A DNA stretch of 64,000 bases from Nautilus pompilius (GCA_018389105.1 JACATO010000966.1:497540-561539); one strand, 5' to 3'; shown: positions 1-13,456, numbered from the stretch's first letter. Translations and numbers: made by a program. The notes: generated by a model not told the origin, from the letters alone.

Positions 1-3000
1 TGGTCTTAAGACCATCATTCTGCAACAAATTTTTGCTATTCATAGCAATCAGTAGCACATAGCCATGTAGCATGTGTTTACAATAGCAGGCATTTGTAAA
101 CGCTTAATGTAACAAGTTAAACCAGATCAGCAAAATATTAATACATTTTTTCAATAAACTGGCAATGGTAACAACATTTTACTGTTTTCTATTATAGTTA
201 CACATTAATTTAAAAAGAAATTTATTTTTAAAATTGACATGATTGTTTCTGGATGATGAAGTCATATAGTACTGGTGTTGAAAGATGCTCTGGAAATGCA
301 TTCTCCATAATCTCCTGTGTATGCACTCATACTGTCATGGATATGTGTATCAAAGTTTGGAAGTTATAAATAACCAACTGCAAGAATTAACTTACAACAA
401 CAAATTACATAGACAAAAATTATTTTCCATACCTTATAAATGAAGTATGTAATAATGTTTGTTAAATAATATGCATGTAGTGATTATTCAAACTTATTTT
501 AAACCAAAAAAAAAACAAACTATTTATTTTATACATTAGATTTATTAGCAAAATATTAAAAAATTTTTAACTTAAATTGACTCATCTGTTTTTGTTGTTT
601 GTTTTTAAAAAGTTAATTTAACTTAGGAGGCTATTCTTTATTTCAACTCTTAAAAGGGGGCTTCTTTCCTGCTGACATCTTAATACTTGTAAGGATGAAA
701 TCAAAGATCTTTGAAGATAAAAACAATGCCATGCGATTAAAGCTTTTGAGTACAAGAATTCATGCACAACCATCTTTGATTTATAGAGTTAATTTAAATT
801 CAAAGCAAGCAGCATAAAATAACAAAGTAGTGTTGTTTTTTTTATAAATCAAAAGAACAAGTTATAAATGAAATTAGTTGAGCAAAGATTCTATTTAAAA
901 ATAATTCTTAATATTATAATTCCTTTTAATTAGCAACCATACATATTAAATTAATAAACCATTAAATAAAAACTCAACTGCTAAATCACCAAAACTATAG
1001 TTTTTAGTTAATTTAGTAATAAAATAATTAATCTTCTTGAAGTTTCAACAATATATATAAAGAAAAAAAAAGAAAATGAAAATAAAACTAGTATCATCTT
1101 ATAGTATACTCATCCAAGAAACCATAATCATAGACATTCTCCTCAAAAATACCTGAAAAAAGGTAATAAAATCCCTGTACTAAATATTTTGATGAATTAT
1201 GAAGAGTTCAGTAAAGATAAGTTATATCTTCATAAAGTATAGCTTTTAAACTATTTTATCTAAGGTTCTAAGACAAAATTAGATAAGGAAAAAATTCTTT
1301 CTGATGGAAAATTTCAAATAATGAAACAAAATCATTTTTTTAAAGCATACTAAGACCCTCTATCTACAATTTATATTCTATGCATACAAGAAAAATAGTT
1401 TAAAAAATTAGCCATATTTAAATTATAAATAAAATGCTGATATAATTTTAGAATAGACAAAAAAACAGCAGAAAAATCCTTTTAGTTCCTACCCATAATC
1501 ATTGATTAATACATAATTTACTAACCTCTTCAGTTCTAAACAAAACAATTACTTTTACAGACAAAAATATGCCACTTCCTCTTCTAGAAAATAAAAGATG
1601 TCTTTTTTAAAATTCTTTTTAAAAGTCGTCAGCCAAGCAATGATCACAGAAATTTGAGAATTGAATTCAGATTGCTCTATTGTTGTATTAGAACTTTGAG
1701 ATCACTTTAAAATCATTAAGTATCAATAACATGTACCGCTTACAGCAATAAAGCAACAACTGACAAACTAACATGTCAAAAAGATTTGAAAAAGGACATT
1801 GCTGAAACAATAATTAATCTAAAAATTAACTAAGATTAACAAAGTCTATATAAATATATATATAGCTTTTTATAGATTTTTAACTTGGAGCAAAGAGAAA
1901 ATTATACTCACAATAAGATAATTAAAAACTGTAATTACCAATGCCTAGCTGTTGATGAATATAGCTATATAACAAAAGATAGACATCATAGCTAAAAGGT
2001 ATTTTTTGTAACAATACATAACTATGCCATTTCCATACAACCAGTCATCACATAATTTCAGTAATAAATTCATCTGTTTTAGTCTTTCTGTTCCTCCCCC
2101 TTTATCTTGTACTTCAAATGTATTACTGAATCTGATAATTATTTTAGAAATTGAAGTAACAGTTCATTTTACATATTGATATAAGTAGCAAAGGTTGCTT
2201 TTACGATTAATATGATAGTATCTACCTAGTCCTGAATAAAATTATTATTTGTTGAGTTGTTTTTATTGTAAGTTTAAGTTAATATTCTCATACCTTATAC
2301 CAAGCAGAGATAAGATAGAATTCAGCACCAGTAATTGATATACTACTTTTTTTTTTAAAATCAGATTGCCCTTTGGGCATGTTTATATGGAAACAAAAGA
2401 AATCTGATTTGTTTTGTAAAAGTACAGAAAAAAAAAAAACTAGGAAAATGATAATTGTCTGAATATTCAGGAAAAGTATAATAATTGATGACAGAAGCAG
2501 AATAAAAGAGAAAAAAACTATGCAGACTTTTAAATTGCAAACCAACTGAGCTATTGCATAAACTTAAAATCGGATGAACTCCAGAAAAATATTCGTTTTT
2601 TTACTTGCTACTTGTACTTGATATTCTCATAATTTTAAATATACCGAAATTATTTTTTTTTTAAAAAAAGGTAGTTTTGTAAACATCAAAATAAAGTTAA
2701 GTCCATATTTTTATGAGATGTCATTAAATTCATTAATGGCTACAACATCAATAAAAAATTGTCAATAACCTAAAAAAATATCCAAAACATTTTAAAAGCT
2801 GAAATAAATAACATTAGATTTTTTTTCACAAGAGATCTAAATACTAAAATGTTTACAAAGAAAATGTTTAATTACATTTAAAATAAGACAGTTTGAATTA
2901 AAAAAAAAAAAATTTAATGTGCTAGAGTTTCAGTTCCTTTCTTGATATAAATTTCCATTTTGAAAATGTACCATGCAGAGATATCTCAAAATAATGTGTA

Positions 3001-6000
3001 AGTACAGCTTAAAACCAAAAAAATTATATGCATATTAATAAATAAACCACAAGCAAAACTAATTAGCTAAATTTGCATATGCTGCCTTGGTTGGCTTAGA
3101 CAGAAAGCACCTAAAACTTTTTTTTTTGTTTATCGTTAAGTTCATGCACTGTCTACTGCAAGAACTAGTTAGAAATGTCATTAAATATCAGACAACATAT
3201 TTTCAATTGAAATTATAGTAGTAAGCAAGCTGTAGCAATGGTGATGTCTGCAGTATATGGTACAACTGAGGACAGAGACTGTCATTCCAAAAGATAAAAC
3301 TAGATCTTGCTTTCCTTGTTAACACCACTAAGGGTTCAATGAATGTCATTACAGTGCAAGTTGCTATTCAGACTGCAGAATGGGAGATTGGTGCAATCCC
3401 CATAGGATATCCACACTGGTCTCCCTAACCAGTAATGCTGTTGTATCACAGTTATCAATATCAGTTGTCATTTTTGAAGCAGATTTACCAAAGAATTTTA
3501 TTCATTATAGTTGCAATGTTCCCATCTGTGGAGAAGTTTTAGCTTGACTCATTTTCCAGACATACTTAATGACCTGGAGTCTTGGAGATATTTCCTAACA
3601 TCTGAGGTAAGTAAGTTTAGGTGCTGCATAGTACCGTTGCAGAAAATTATGTACAGCAATCGGACAAAGACCAAATCATTAAAATAATCTGGTGTGATAT
3701 CACTATTCATTATTTAATATCACCTTCTTATGAACTCAAATATCATAACTTTCCATTTCTGTACATAAAAGTATGCAAAAAAAAAAATGTAGTTGTGGGT
3801 AAAAATTTATTAAGGAAACAAGTAGATTAATAGTTAGAATTTTGTATATTTAAAATATGTATCCCTCACAAAAGAATTAACAACTTCAGAACACAGATGA
3901 ATGCTCATAGTTTTTCTTTTCTAAAAAGTACATAGTAAGTATTTTTTAAAAAGTAGTAAAAAATGAAATCAAAACAAAATTATCAGATATAAATGTTCAA
4001 ATGCAACCCATCCAGATACAATTAAAGGAATTCTATTTCAGTCAGATTTCATTTGAACATTCCCCATATTTGTATACAATGTATGTGTTTATTTTTAATT
4101 ATTCAGAAACTTATATCTACATTTTTAAATTAATATATATTTTAAATAATAACAATAATAAACCATATAAATCTGCTTAAGCAAATAAAGATGAAAAGTC
4201 AATTTAGGGCATGTTTAGTAGGAGTGATAAATTTCTCAAAACTACAGACTGACAATATAATCAGAATGGGAAACCCACAAAATTATGTGGAATACATTCA
4301 AAGAAAGTTCAGTAATAGAAGACTCCCACTTTTATGAAGAGAAAGCATACCATTAGAACTTTTTATATAACTTTAAAAGTATGAGAACTTAAAACACAAT
4401 TTGGTAACATCTGCGAAAAAAACAACAAAACAAAACATTATTTCTAATGAAAACGCCCACCAACGCACTTTATATTTTGTCAATGCACATAATTTGACAA
4501 ATTTTGATACAAATGCTAAATAATTTACATTAAAACACATATTTCAGGCATATCCTATATATGTATACATTTATAATGCAATCATAAAGCTGGCATGGAA
4601 AAAAAACGTTTAGAGATTATTATTTTAAATAATAGTATTGCATATCACTTTTATGAGTGAATTATAATGGTATCATACATATAGGATATACCAGAATTAT
4701 GTTATCTGTAAGTTTTAATAAATGAAAAATAAAAAAATAAAATGTCAATAAACAAGCAGCACTTTCGATAGACTATCAAAAAATCCAAAATGATATATTT
4801 AATACATATATCTGTAGTAGTAAAAATATTTTAGTATAATTTAAGAAAACAGTAGGCCAAAAGTAATATATGCTCTAAGCTTTCAAAGCAACATCAGAGC
4901 AGAGAATAGAACATAAAATATCTGTAAGTTAAATGGACCAAAACAATGCCAAACAAAATACTAAGACAAATAGTATTATGAGCCATCTATATCAAATGCA
5001 AGTATTCTCAAATTAAAGTGCCACAGATATTTGTCTGTACTTACTACCTGTAACAAAGCACCAAATAAGAGGTATAAAGTCCCCTTTAACAATAAATTTA
5101 AAATTCCTAGTAATTAGTAACTTCTAGAATTAATTTCAATGCTAGTCATCTCTCTGACAACATCAAAAATTTCAATTAAATAATCCATGGTGTTCCTCCA
5201 GTGTCCATCTACCATTCTCTCAGACTCTAAAAATTATGAATTATCTTATTCAATTCAAAATTATATTTTTATATAAAAATAAGAATCAGAAGTTGATAAC
5301 CAATAACAAAGAAAAGTCTCTGTTGAGTAAGGTAGTAAAAATACAGAAGAGACAATGATTGACAACATAACCTTCAACAAAATCTCTCCTATTTCTCCTA
5401 TATATGCTGCTGCTTGAGGAAAAGTTGAATGAAAAGAACCAAAACCTTGCCCCATCTGCCTTAAACAGAAATCTTCTTTTTTTAAATATTATATAACTGT
5501 TATGATCTTAAATTTACTATTTTATTAAAACTGCCTAAAAATTTTAATTTAATTTCTTTAGGATTTAGGAAAATAATTATACCTTAATGTACAAATTATG
5601 TTCAACGTACTATAATTCAGTAAGTTCATAAAAAAAAAAAATTCCATTTTAGTGAGTTTCTCTCAAAAATAACATGAAACTTAATTGCTAGTGCACTAAA
5701 TATCCAAAAGTGAGGCAGAAAGTCATCTTTTACACAAACACTTTCAACAACTTTCTTTTTTGTCCATTTGTCATAACTTTTCAAAGAAACTCTCAATAAG
5801 TTATTGGCGCAATTATTTACAGTGATTTGTCTAAAGCTTCACATGCATTAACTAGGTTATTACTAGTAATAGCTAACAGAAATCACTCAAAAACTTCATT
5901 TAAGATTACTGCTTCAATTGGTTAGGAAAGAATATGCAACAAAGAGTAACAAGGCACATGCAAGAAAATGCAATCTACTGAATTATTAATAAATTTATTT

Positions 6001-9000
6001 TTGCTTAAAAGTAAACTTTGTCCTCAGTGTTTTCTAAGTTTTTTAAAGTTACATTTAAAAAAATTCCTAGATCTACTGTATTAAAGTTTGGAATTTAATT
6101 ATTTAGCATACTAATTTTAGGAATAAGATACAAAGTATCTTTTCGTTTTTTTCAAATTACAGTTCTAGTTTAATTTTGGTTCTAGATATTTACAAGTTGC
6201 AGGCTGCCTTATTTTAGAAAAGTTTATCTAGTTGGTTTATAAAATGAATGACATTTTCTAGTAGTCCATTTGTCCTGACATTGGCCCTTCATTTGAAAAA
6301 GCAAGCTTCATAAAGGTTTAGTCATTTGAAGTCTTCCACGATCTACATTAATTTGTCCATATGTAAGCACTCGAGGAATTTAATAGTTTTTTGTTTTTTC
6401 AGTTAAAGTGATGTTCACGACACAAATAGTTTCCTATCATGAATTCACAATTGTCAAAGGTGCTGTAGTACAGGGTTATTGTTGGCTGTCTATTTTTTTT
6501 TTTTAAATATATATGCAAATGATGACAATTTCCAAAGTACCACTAAATCATATGATGAAGAAAAAATGGTAGTGCAATAAAGATATTGGCTGATCTAAGT
6601 CAATTACATAACTGATTTTGTAAATAGCAAATTCAATATCACTAAGAGCATTTTTCATAATAACTAATGGTAATTATTAGTTAGGTAATAGTAAAACATT
6701 GTGTGCAATTAAAGAAAAGGATCATTAAGGTGTTATTAAAATGTCTAAAACAGTTCAACTGGCCTAAAAGAAATTAGGATTTTAGACATGATCAACCGAA
6801 CTATAATTTGTAAGTTATCACAAATAATAAACCATTTATAAGTCAATGACCAGACCACTTCTGGAGTAAAGTACAGTCAGGAATCCTTATTTTGTTAAGC
6901 AATATAACTAAAGGTTTTACTTGACGGATCAAAGGAATAAATAATTACTATTAAGAAGAATGCCTCAAACTTTAAAGGTACCTAATTTGTGTAAGATGAT
7001 TTAATAAAATCTTATCAGGGAAATATGAGGTCAATATTTTTACTTTAGGTGATTGCACTTATGCTACATCCTGTTTATAAAGGTCTTCTGGGCAGATGGT
7101 AGTTTATAAAAAAATAAAATTATGAATATGGTATTTAAAAGGTATTTATCATTTTCTGCCAGCCTTAATTTTCTTGTTTTTTATCCACATGCCTTCAAAC
7201 TTGGAATGCAATCTTATCATAGCATGTCAACTACAATAACACAGGAGATTTTTTTATCTACATTAGTTTGCGAGTTTTGGGTGAATAAGTCAAATTTTGA
7301 AACTTGCAACTTAAAAAAAAAAAATTTTTTAACGCCTATAAAACAAAACAGCTACAAAATATGCAAAATCTCTAAGAAATTGAACTTAAACAAGTTTTAG
7401 CTTCATATTTAAAAATAATAATAATTACTCTCTTCTGTAAGGAAAAAAACTATGCTCAAGGGTGTTTTGTATTTAAAGAGCTTTCAAGTTACTACAGCAA
7501 CCATAGAAATAGAGTTCTTGGGCTAAATATCAAGTATATCATATAACTTTCTCTCTAAGTTGGTTTGAAATGCTAGATTTAAGTATTCCCTTTAAATAAG
7601 GTCTTTTGGTGCAAAGTATTCACAAAATGATGTCTAGCTCAGCATTTTTGTTTCTTCAAACAATTTTCTTTTTTATTTTGTACACTGAACTTCACATTTT
7701 AACTACACCTGAATCCTTTTCTGTATTTATATTTTCCACTTTAGATTCTCCTATGTAATGAAGATAAACTCCATCTTTTGTATTAAATTATATTTTCCAA
7801 ACCATCAACTCCTATTTTGAATACTAAGATTATTTTACCTTTAGAAACAATCTTCAAATAATGCTGTAATTTTTAAAATTTTTTAAAATTTATACATTTA
7901 TTTAGTATTAATATAAAGAATAATAGGTTCAGAAAAAAGAAAACTGATGCAAAGCTGATTCATTGCATTTCAATGTCTATTCTGTAAAAAAAAAATTCAA
8001 TTTTAAAAAAAGCCAACAAATAGAAAATGCAGCTACATTTGTTAAGTGACCTAAACATTTTTAAGCAAACTTTTTAACTGATCATTATTTTCTGAAAATC
8101 TGAAATATTATAAAGACTGGCGTGAATGTTATCAGAATCTATTTTCAAGACAGGCCTTATTTTTCCTAAAATCTTTTACATTTTATTTATTTTTTTTTTT
8201 ACAAGAACACACCCTCTTGTTCATTAGCTGACCTATCACCACCACAATCACACTATCAGAGCTCAAGCTTTCTCATGACCCTCAAGTACAAATGCTGACT
8301 TCAAAATAAGAGCTCTCTATCAAACAAACAATGTTTGATTATGAATAAAATTGTTTAAAAACTTAAGTCACACAATTTTCACCACATGATACCCAAACCA
8401 AATACACACACACACATCTGATTTCTAAAAGCAGTAGCAAGTTTTTATAAACTAAAAAGATAGTTTATCAGTATAACTACCACAAGTATCAGTTACTTCC
8501 GCATGAACTTTAATAAGCATGTTGTATTCATCCTTTTTAAATCCCATTATTAAGGCTAGTATCACACTAAAAAATTTCATTGGTAACTGTGACTCATCAT
8601 TGTCAATCAGTTATTTACGAGTTGCAGTTGTTTTCTAATGTGTTTTTTAGTTACCTTAAATCTGTTTCACATTCTTTTTTGTTTAGAGATATCATTTTCC
8701 ATCAGCATCACAACAAGACATTGTTCTCTGCAATATTTTCATGTTTTGTTGATGGTACTTTTGACAGCTAACTTTTCAATGCTTGTTTCAAAACTATAAG
8801 AAATATATACAGCATTGGCCAAAAGATTTACACTACCCTAAATCTGCAATAACAAAATTTAATCAAATCAGTCACGTATAGTGTGACAATGTACCAGTGA
8901 CCACTCCTAATTGTCTGCATGATACATTGTATTAATAAAGTTGGCATGTTTTAAAAGACAAAGGACCCCCAAAATGAGAACTATTTTGATTTAAATTATG

Positions 9001-10400
9001 ATCCAAACAACAGTAGAAACTTATTTATCTGATTGAACACAACAAATCCAATGTAAGATAAGTAAAATATTAATTTGGATGATGGTCAATTATAAGTGCT
9101 CTTCCCACCCACAAAAACCCACAAATTATTAGTAGTCTTTGTTTAGAAACATGTTGTCTATGTAGTAAAGTTCAAAATACAGATAAAATAAAAATTATCC
9201 AATCTCTTCAGGGCCCCCAATTTGTCTCTGAGGGATACAGCCACGATTTTTCTTTTTCAACCTTTCATGTTGGAAAAGTTCTATAAAAAGATTTTAAATG
9301 CCCTGAATGCCCCTAACCACCATAGCTGAAATGGAATGGAGTCTTCTATGGGTTAAATATGCATTGCAACATTCTCATGTGCATGTGTGCATGACTGACA
9401 AAGGCCAGTCAGATAACCTGGAATGTCGGAAGAATGGACGTTGGATAAGTGAGTTTGTACCGTAATTTATATTTTTAACAAACATGAATAAATTCTGAAA
9501 GTACTTTTAAAAAATTGCACCTTTCATGATGCTTCTCTATGAATAGAAAATGCCATGTGCCAAAATGAATGAATGATCCAGTAAACAACAAAGTTATTTT
9601 TTATAAAGCAAAAAAAAAAAAAAAAAAATTACAAGCATTAATGTATAAAAGTTAAAAGGTATGAAGTGCAGTTTGTGAATGAAGTGTTTCGGTCTCGGGT
9701 TTAAATAAGTATAGTAATACAATTTTGGTGTATTTTGAGTTTAAAGGAGGTATACATTCAAAGACTAGAGCAAGTAAAAGAAACTAAAACTCACGCATGT
9801 TAATCTTGTCTATGTGCAAAAGAAAAATTTGGTATTTCGTAAGTATATTTATGTTTAACCGAATCACCGTAGTTATCTGATATATACTTAGTTGGATAGT
9901 TGCAATCACAATTAAGTGTTTTACTAAATATTTTTGCTCCACCAGGTATTTACTGCAGTATATGTCCATGAATATGAACAGTCTTTATTTTTTTATTCTG
10001 TGACCATATGAACCATAAAGTACTGATGAATTAACACAGCACATCAAAAATGTATAACTATGTTTACAGGCAACCTGACATCTTCATTTCTTATGGCCAT
10101 AATGTACACACAGGTGTGTACAAACTTGACCTCCAGTTTCTTCTTTAGTATAACCTCCACCCACACATAAAAAAGCAGTAACAGAAATGGGGTTGCAGAA
10201 AATGTCTGAGTGCCACCTCCAGGAATTATTTAAACAACCTCTTCTCTGCAATGTTCGACTCAAGGCAAATAAATACCTGAGGAAGACTGAGGCAGAACAT
10301 AATGGAGCAAAGAAAACACCCTGTTCCTTAGGAAGGATTCATTCAGAAAATGGGTATTGATAATTAATTCTCTACCTCTCCACTACCTGGTCTAAGGTAC
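1..10400. other. AT-rich non-coding region
   Basis: This stretch is strongly AT-rich with many A and T homopolymers and stop codons in all frames. The longest open frames are 60 to 92 codons, which is expected by chance at this composition, and none shows a recognisable domain. A less AT-rich patch at about 3060-3600 and a 64-codon minus-strand frame at 5261-5455 look slightly more gene-like, but I could not identify either. An A-tract of about 19 lies at 9610-9628 and could be an old retroposed tail. The region could be intergenic DNA, an intron of a leftward gene starting near 11.7 kb, or long UTR. The sequence does not decide between these. Confidence 0.6.
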
Positions 10401-10408
10401 CAGTAACT

Positions 10409-10439
10409 CCCCCCCCCCGCATTCTACGGGGAGGGGGGG
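10409..10439. other. C-tract/G-tract hairpin
   Basis: A run of ten C followed by G (10409-10419) is separated by a seven-base loop from C, GGGG, A and GGGGGGG (10427-10439). The arms are complementary, so a GC-only hairpin can form, and the G-arm alone may stack. It sits at the switch from AT-rich to CpG-rich DNA. Confidence 0.6.
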
Positions 10440-10779
10440 CGTGCCCCGGTATCCAAAGAGCACGAGGTGCGATATAATGCAAGTTGTTGCATTCTAGGGT
10501 AAAGTCAGGGGTGTATAAACACATCCGCCGAGGCCAATAAGAGTCCTGGTCTCTTAACTGAGTTTAAAAAAAAGGAAACACTGGGAATTTTACCCAAGAG
10601 TGGGATGGATCCATGTCAGTAGGTGGCGTAGAGACAGGTAGGTAGGTAGGGCTATCGTTTGAATTGGTGGGACTGGCAAGTATAAACTAGAGAACGGGAA
10701 GGTGGTGGTGGGTGGGGGAGAGCGACAGCCACACTGACACAGGTGTACCTTGTAAAGTTTAATATTAAAAGATCGGCAG

Positions 10780-10828
10780 GTGTGTGTGTGTGCGCGCGTG
10801 TGTGTGTGTGTGCGCGCGCGCGCGTGTC
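10780..10828. repeat. Alternating GT/GC tract, Z-DNA-prone
   Basis: About 49 bases alternate purine and pyrimidine almost perfectly, first as TG repeats, then GC, TG and a longer GC run. Such tracts, particularly the CG parts, are the classical sequence type that can adopt Z-DNA under negative supercoiling near promoters. Confidence 0.8.
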
Positions 10829-11020
10829 GCTATCGATGTAAGGCTGCGCCGGCTTAGGTCACGTGGTTGTCTGTCGTTCGGTACAATCGATACAGGGGAT
10901 AGGTAGATAGACAGATAAATAAAATTACCTTTGACGAAGAAGGGAAAAAAAAAAAAAAATCAGGAGAAGTTTGTGTAGGGGGGGAGAGGAGGAGATAGAA
11001 GAACACGTGGATAATGTACA

Positions 11021-11033
11021 GGTGAAGGTAAGT
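11021..11033 (+). promoter_or_regulatory. Candidate plus-strand splice donor (5'-UTR exon end)
   Basis: AAG followed by GTAAGT (GT at 11028) matches the full animal 5' splice-site consensus inside the CpG-rich region. It could end a non-coding first exon of the rightward gene whose coding exon begins at 13643. No transcript evidence is available, and an isolated donor match can be chance. Confidence 0.3.
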
Positions 11034-11396
11034 AAATCCGGAGCCGTTTATCAGGCCGGGTAGCGGGGCAGAGACGGCGGCTATCTTAGAGTTCGTGTTT
11101 CCACAGGTCCGACCGTGGAAACGGAAAGAAGCAACATGATGAAACTTATCGTAAGATGATTAATCAACCGTGGACACGCCTAGCCCGGGGGGAGGTCCGC
11201 GGTATCCCCCCCCCCAACCCGGACTAAGCAATCAATCAGCCAGCCAGCCAACGAAAACCAGAACCCTCCCTACCCGGGACGTGGACGGCCCGCTGACGCT
11301 ACTACCCAGGGCTCTAAAGAGTGAACCCTGCGAGGGTCCAGCGCCAGATTGGTGGGCCCCCCCCCCCGCTCCACTAGCACCCAACGATGAACTCAC

Positions 11397-11663
11397 CTGC
11401 GGGGTTCGGCCCGAAGCGGCTCCGGTGCCACAGGAATCGGATTCGCACAGCGCCGACGAAGCGCCCCGGACGCCGCCAGGCCGCCGCGGATCGTGGCCCG
11501 CTCTCCGGCAAACATACCACGCAGACGACCCCACGACGGGCGCCAGCGCAACCGACTTCCCAATTAAACCAGCCCTCATCCAATTCCTATACGCATCCCG
11601 GCAAAAAGAAGCCGCGTTCCTGCGTATCGTCTGCCAGGCCCTACGAAAAACTACGGCCGCCAT
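11397..11663 (-). CDS. Candidate first coding exon, product unknown
   Basis: An ATG at 11663-11661 on the minus strand lies inside a YY1-like ATGGCGGCC motif, typical of animal promoters and start regions. It opens a frame of 89 codons that reaches GCAG|GTGAGT, a near-perfect splice donor (exon end 11397, intron GT 11396-11395), exactly in phase 0. The deduced N-terminus (MAAVVFRRAWQTIRRN) is rich in Arg, Ala and aromatic residues with no acidic residue at first. That would suit a mitochondrial presequence but proves nothing. Downstream residues are rich in Gly, Ser and Arg. I recognise no domain. Other frames over the same bases are also open because the DNA is GC-rich, so the exon may be 5' UTR rather than coding. 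Further exons would lie leftward in the AT-rich region, where I could not find any. Confidence 0.3.
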
Positions 11664-11664
11664 A

Positions 11665-11710
11665 TTTATTTATTATTATCATCATCATCATCGTCGTCGT
11701 CGTCGTCGCG
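11665..11710. repeat. Compound ATT/ATC/GTC trinucleotide repeat
   Basis: TTA units pass into TCA units and then TCG units. In the leftward direction this would be 5'-UTR sequence immediately before the candidate ATG at 11663. Confidence 0.8.
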
Positions 11711-11723
11711 CCTGACGCAGTCC

Positions 11724-11734
11724 ACGCATGCGCC
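11724..11734. promoter_or_regulatory. NRF1-like motif
   Basis: ACGCATGCGCC matches the palindromic NRF1 core (GCGCATGCGC) with one mismatch. NRF1 sites are typical of CpG-island promoters. It lies about 60 bp upstream of the leftward candidate ATG. Confidence 0.35.
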
Positions 11735-12082
11735 GTGACCCCCCCCCCCAAGAGAGCGCGTCTGGACTGGCCTCTCTAGGTATCGACTTTAGTATGTGCA
11801 TGTGTACACACACACATGTATGTGTACGCATATTTGTGCGCGTGTGTTGTGTTGCGTAGCATTTAACACAAATTGAAGCCTTTCATCCTCCGTGTGCTGA
11901 CAGCGTTTGTATGGGCCAGGAAGTCTGGAGTGGCAAAAACTAGAGAGATGGACAGACGGGAAAACGGTAAACTTCAGCCAAAGGGGTCGATTGACGGGAG
12001 CATCCTCTGCGATCTCTCCTCCTCCCTGTTAACCCTTTCCGCTCCGGAATTAACTTTACCCCCTTTTCAGTTTTCCTACCTT

Positions 12083-12105
12083 TCTCTCTCTCTCTCTCTC
12101 TCTCT
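12083..12105. repeat. CT dinucleotide repeat
   Basis: An uninterrupted CT run of about 23 bases is followed by T and A homopolymers. It lies in non-coding DNA. Confidence 0.85.
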
Positions 12106-12517
12106 TTTTAAAAAAAAAATAACTGCTCGTTACATATGAAAAGGAGAGGGGGAAAGTTGTCACGGTTGGCTTATTATCCGATTGTGGTTTTTACTTTTCA
12201 TTAAAAAAAAATATTATTATTGTTATTTTTAACCAAAAAAATCATCTGTTTTACCTGTGTGGTCTCCAGACATCGGTATATAGCCTGCTATTTAAAGTGC
12301 TTGCGTGGGGTTTTGTTTGTTTGTTTTATAAAGAAGAAAACGGAAAACTTTTCAAAGACTTCAAATTAAAGCGTCGTGTACGTACCACGTGGTTTGGGGG
12401 GGGATAATTTTCCTCCTCTTTATCACTAAGGTAACTTCTGTGAACTCGCTGGCTGCTGCTGCTGCCGCTGTACGAGACGAGTTCACGTGGTATCGACGAT
12501 CAACTCTGGGCTTGTCA

Positions 12518-12518
12518 C

Positions 12519-12570
<52 letters not shown>

Positions 12571-12571
12571 T
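12518..12571. repeat. AAT microsatellite
   Basis: About 18 perfect AAT units. It is one of five separate AAT/TTA arrays between 12.5 and 24.2 kb. Confidence 0.95.
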
Positions 12572-13079
12572 ATTTACAACCCCAGAACATTTTCGATGTT
12601 TTTTTTTTGTTTTGTTTTTTTTTAAAGTCGCAGTATCTTACTAATCCATTCTCTGTTGTTGTTGTCGTCGTTGTAGAGACATCGCAGAGGAGGCGGCGGC
12701 ACCAGCAGCGGGACCGGCTGACTAACAGCGCTCGAGGATTTTGATTTTTCTCCTGGCCGAGGGGGTTTTGGGGTTTTTTTTTTTTTTTGGTGGGGGAACG
12801 ATCAGCTGTCCGCTCAGTGACGACGACGGCGAGGCAGGCATACGTGGGTGGTGGGTGTTCTTCCACAGCCGTCTCTCCCCACCAGTAACGATCCGCCGGC
12901 GGCACATTCACCAGAGTTGCCACACCGACGCCTTCTCCCAGCCCGGATATCGCCGCCGCGTGCCGTCTTCTGGGTTCTAGCAGGAACGGAGAAAGCGACA
13001 GCATCTGGAGTTTCGCTCGCGCCGACGACGATACAGCGCACCTTTGCATCCGTTCCGAAAAGGTGACTGACGTTCGTGT

Positions 13080-13119
13080 CCCTCCTCCTCCTCCTCCTCC
13101 TCCTCTCTCTCTCTCTCTC
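13080..13119. repeat. CCT then CT polypyrimidine repeat
   Basis: Eight or so CCT units run into a CT run, giving about 40 bases of pure pyrimidine, which is capable of triplex (H-DNA) formation. Frames through it encode only Pro, Ser, Leu or Gly/Arg runs and are not taken as genes. Confidence 0.85.
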
Positions 13120-13456
13120 CGATGTTTTCTCTTGACCGTAGCTCTTTGGGAAACACACCGTCTACGGCGGTGCACCGTCGCAGACCCCACCACCGGGAGG
13201 CACACGGATTTACAATCGTCGGACATGGAGTACACAGTCGACGACGGTGCGGCTGCTGCTAATGCGATCTACGGGATACGTACGGGATGCGCTAGGCCGT
13301 GCAGCGAAAGAGGAGGGATCGTCGTCTGCTACAGCGGATGGAAAAGTTAACAATACCGCCGGCCGACATCACTTCTAATAAACACTGGCTTATTTTTCGG
13401 TGCCGTTTGTGTAACTAACCAGTTGGTGTTTTCTCCTCCTCCTGTCATCGGTACGA

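Noticed and set aside
5261..5455. 64-codon minus-strand frame (MGQGFGSFHSTF...) with a possible AG acceptor before it
   Set aside because: The first half looks somewhat coding-like, but there is no known family, no clear donor and no neighbouring exon.
9392..9466. Short plus-strand frame with ECRKNGRWIS, reminiscent of a sushi or EGF-like fragment, and a GTGAGT
   Set aside because: It is only about 24 codons with too few cysteines and no supporting exon.
11170..11779. Plus-strand open frames of 181 and 130 codons in the CpG-rich region
   Set aside because: They end in His, Arg, Ile or Val runs encoded by a trinucleotide repeat, begin at poly-C, have no recognisable domain, and overlap each other and the minus-strand frame. 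GC-rich DNA lacks stops by chance.
12483..13235. 250-codon minus-strand open frame
   Set aside because: It is built from microsatellites (runs of Ile, Thr, Gly, Lys, Arg) and has no domain.
13225..13350. Short plus-strand frame (MEYTVDDGAAAANAIYG...) upstream of the FGF-like exon
   Set aside because: It may be an upstream ORF in a 5' UTR, but there is no homology, no Kozak strength argument and no link in frame to 13643.
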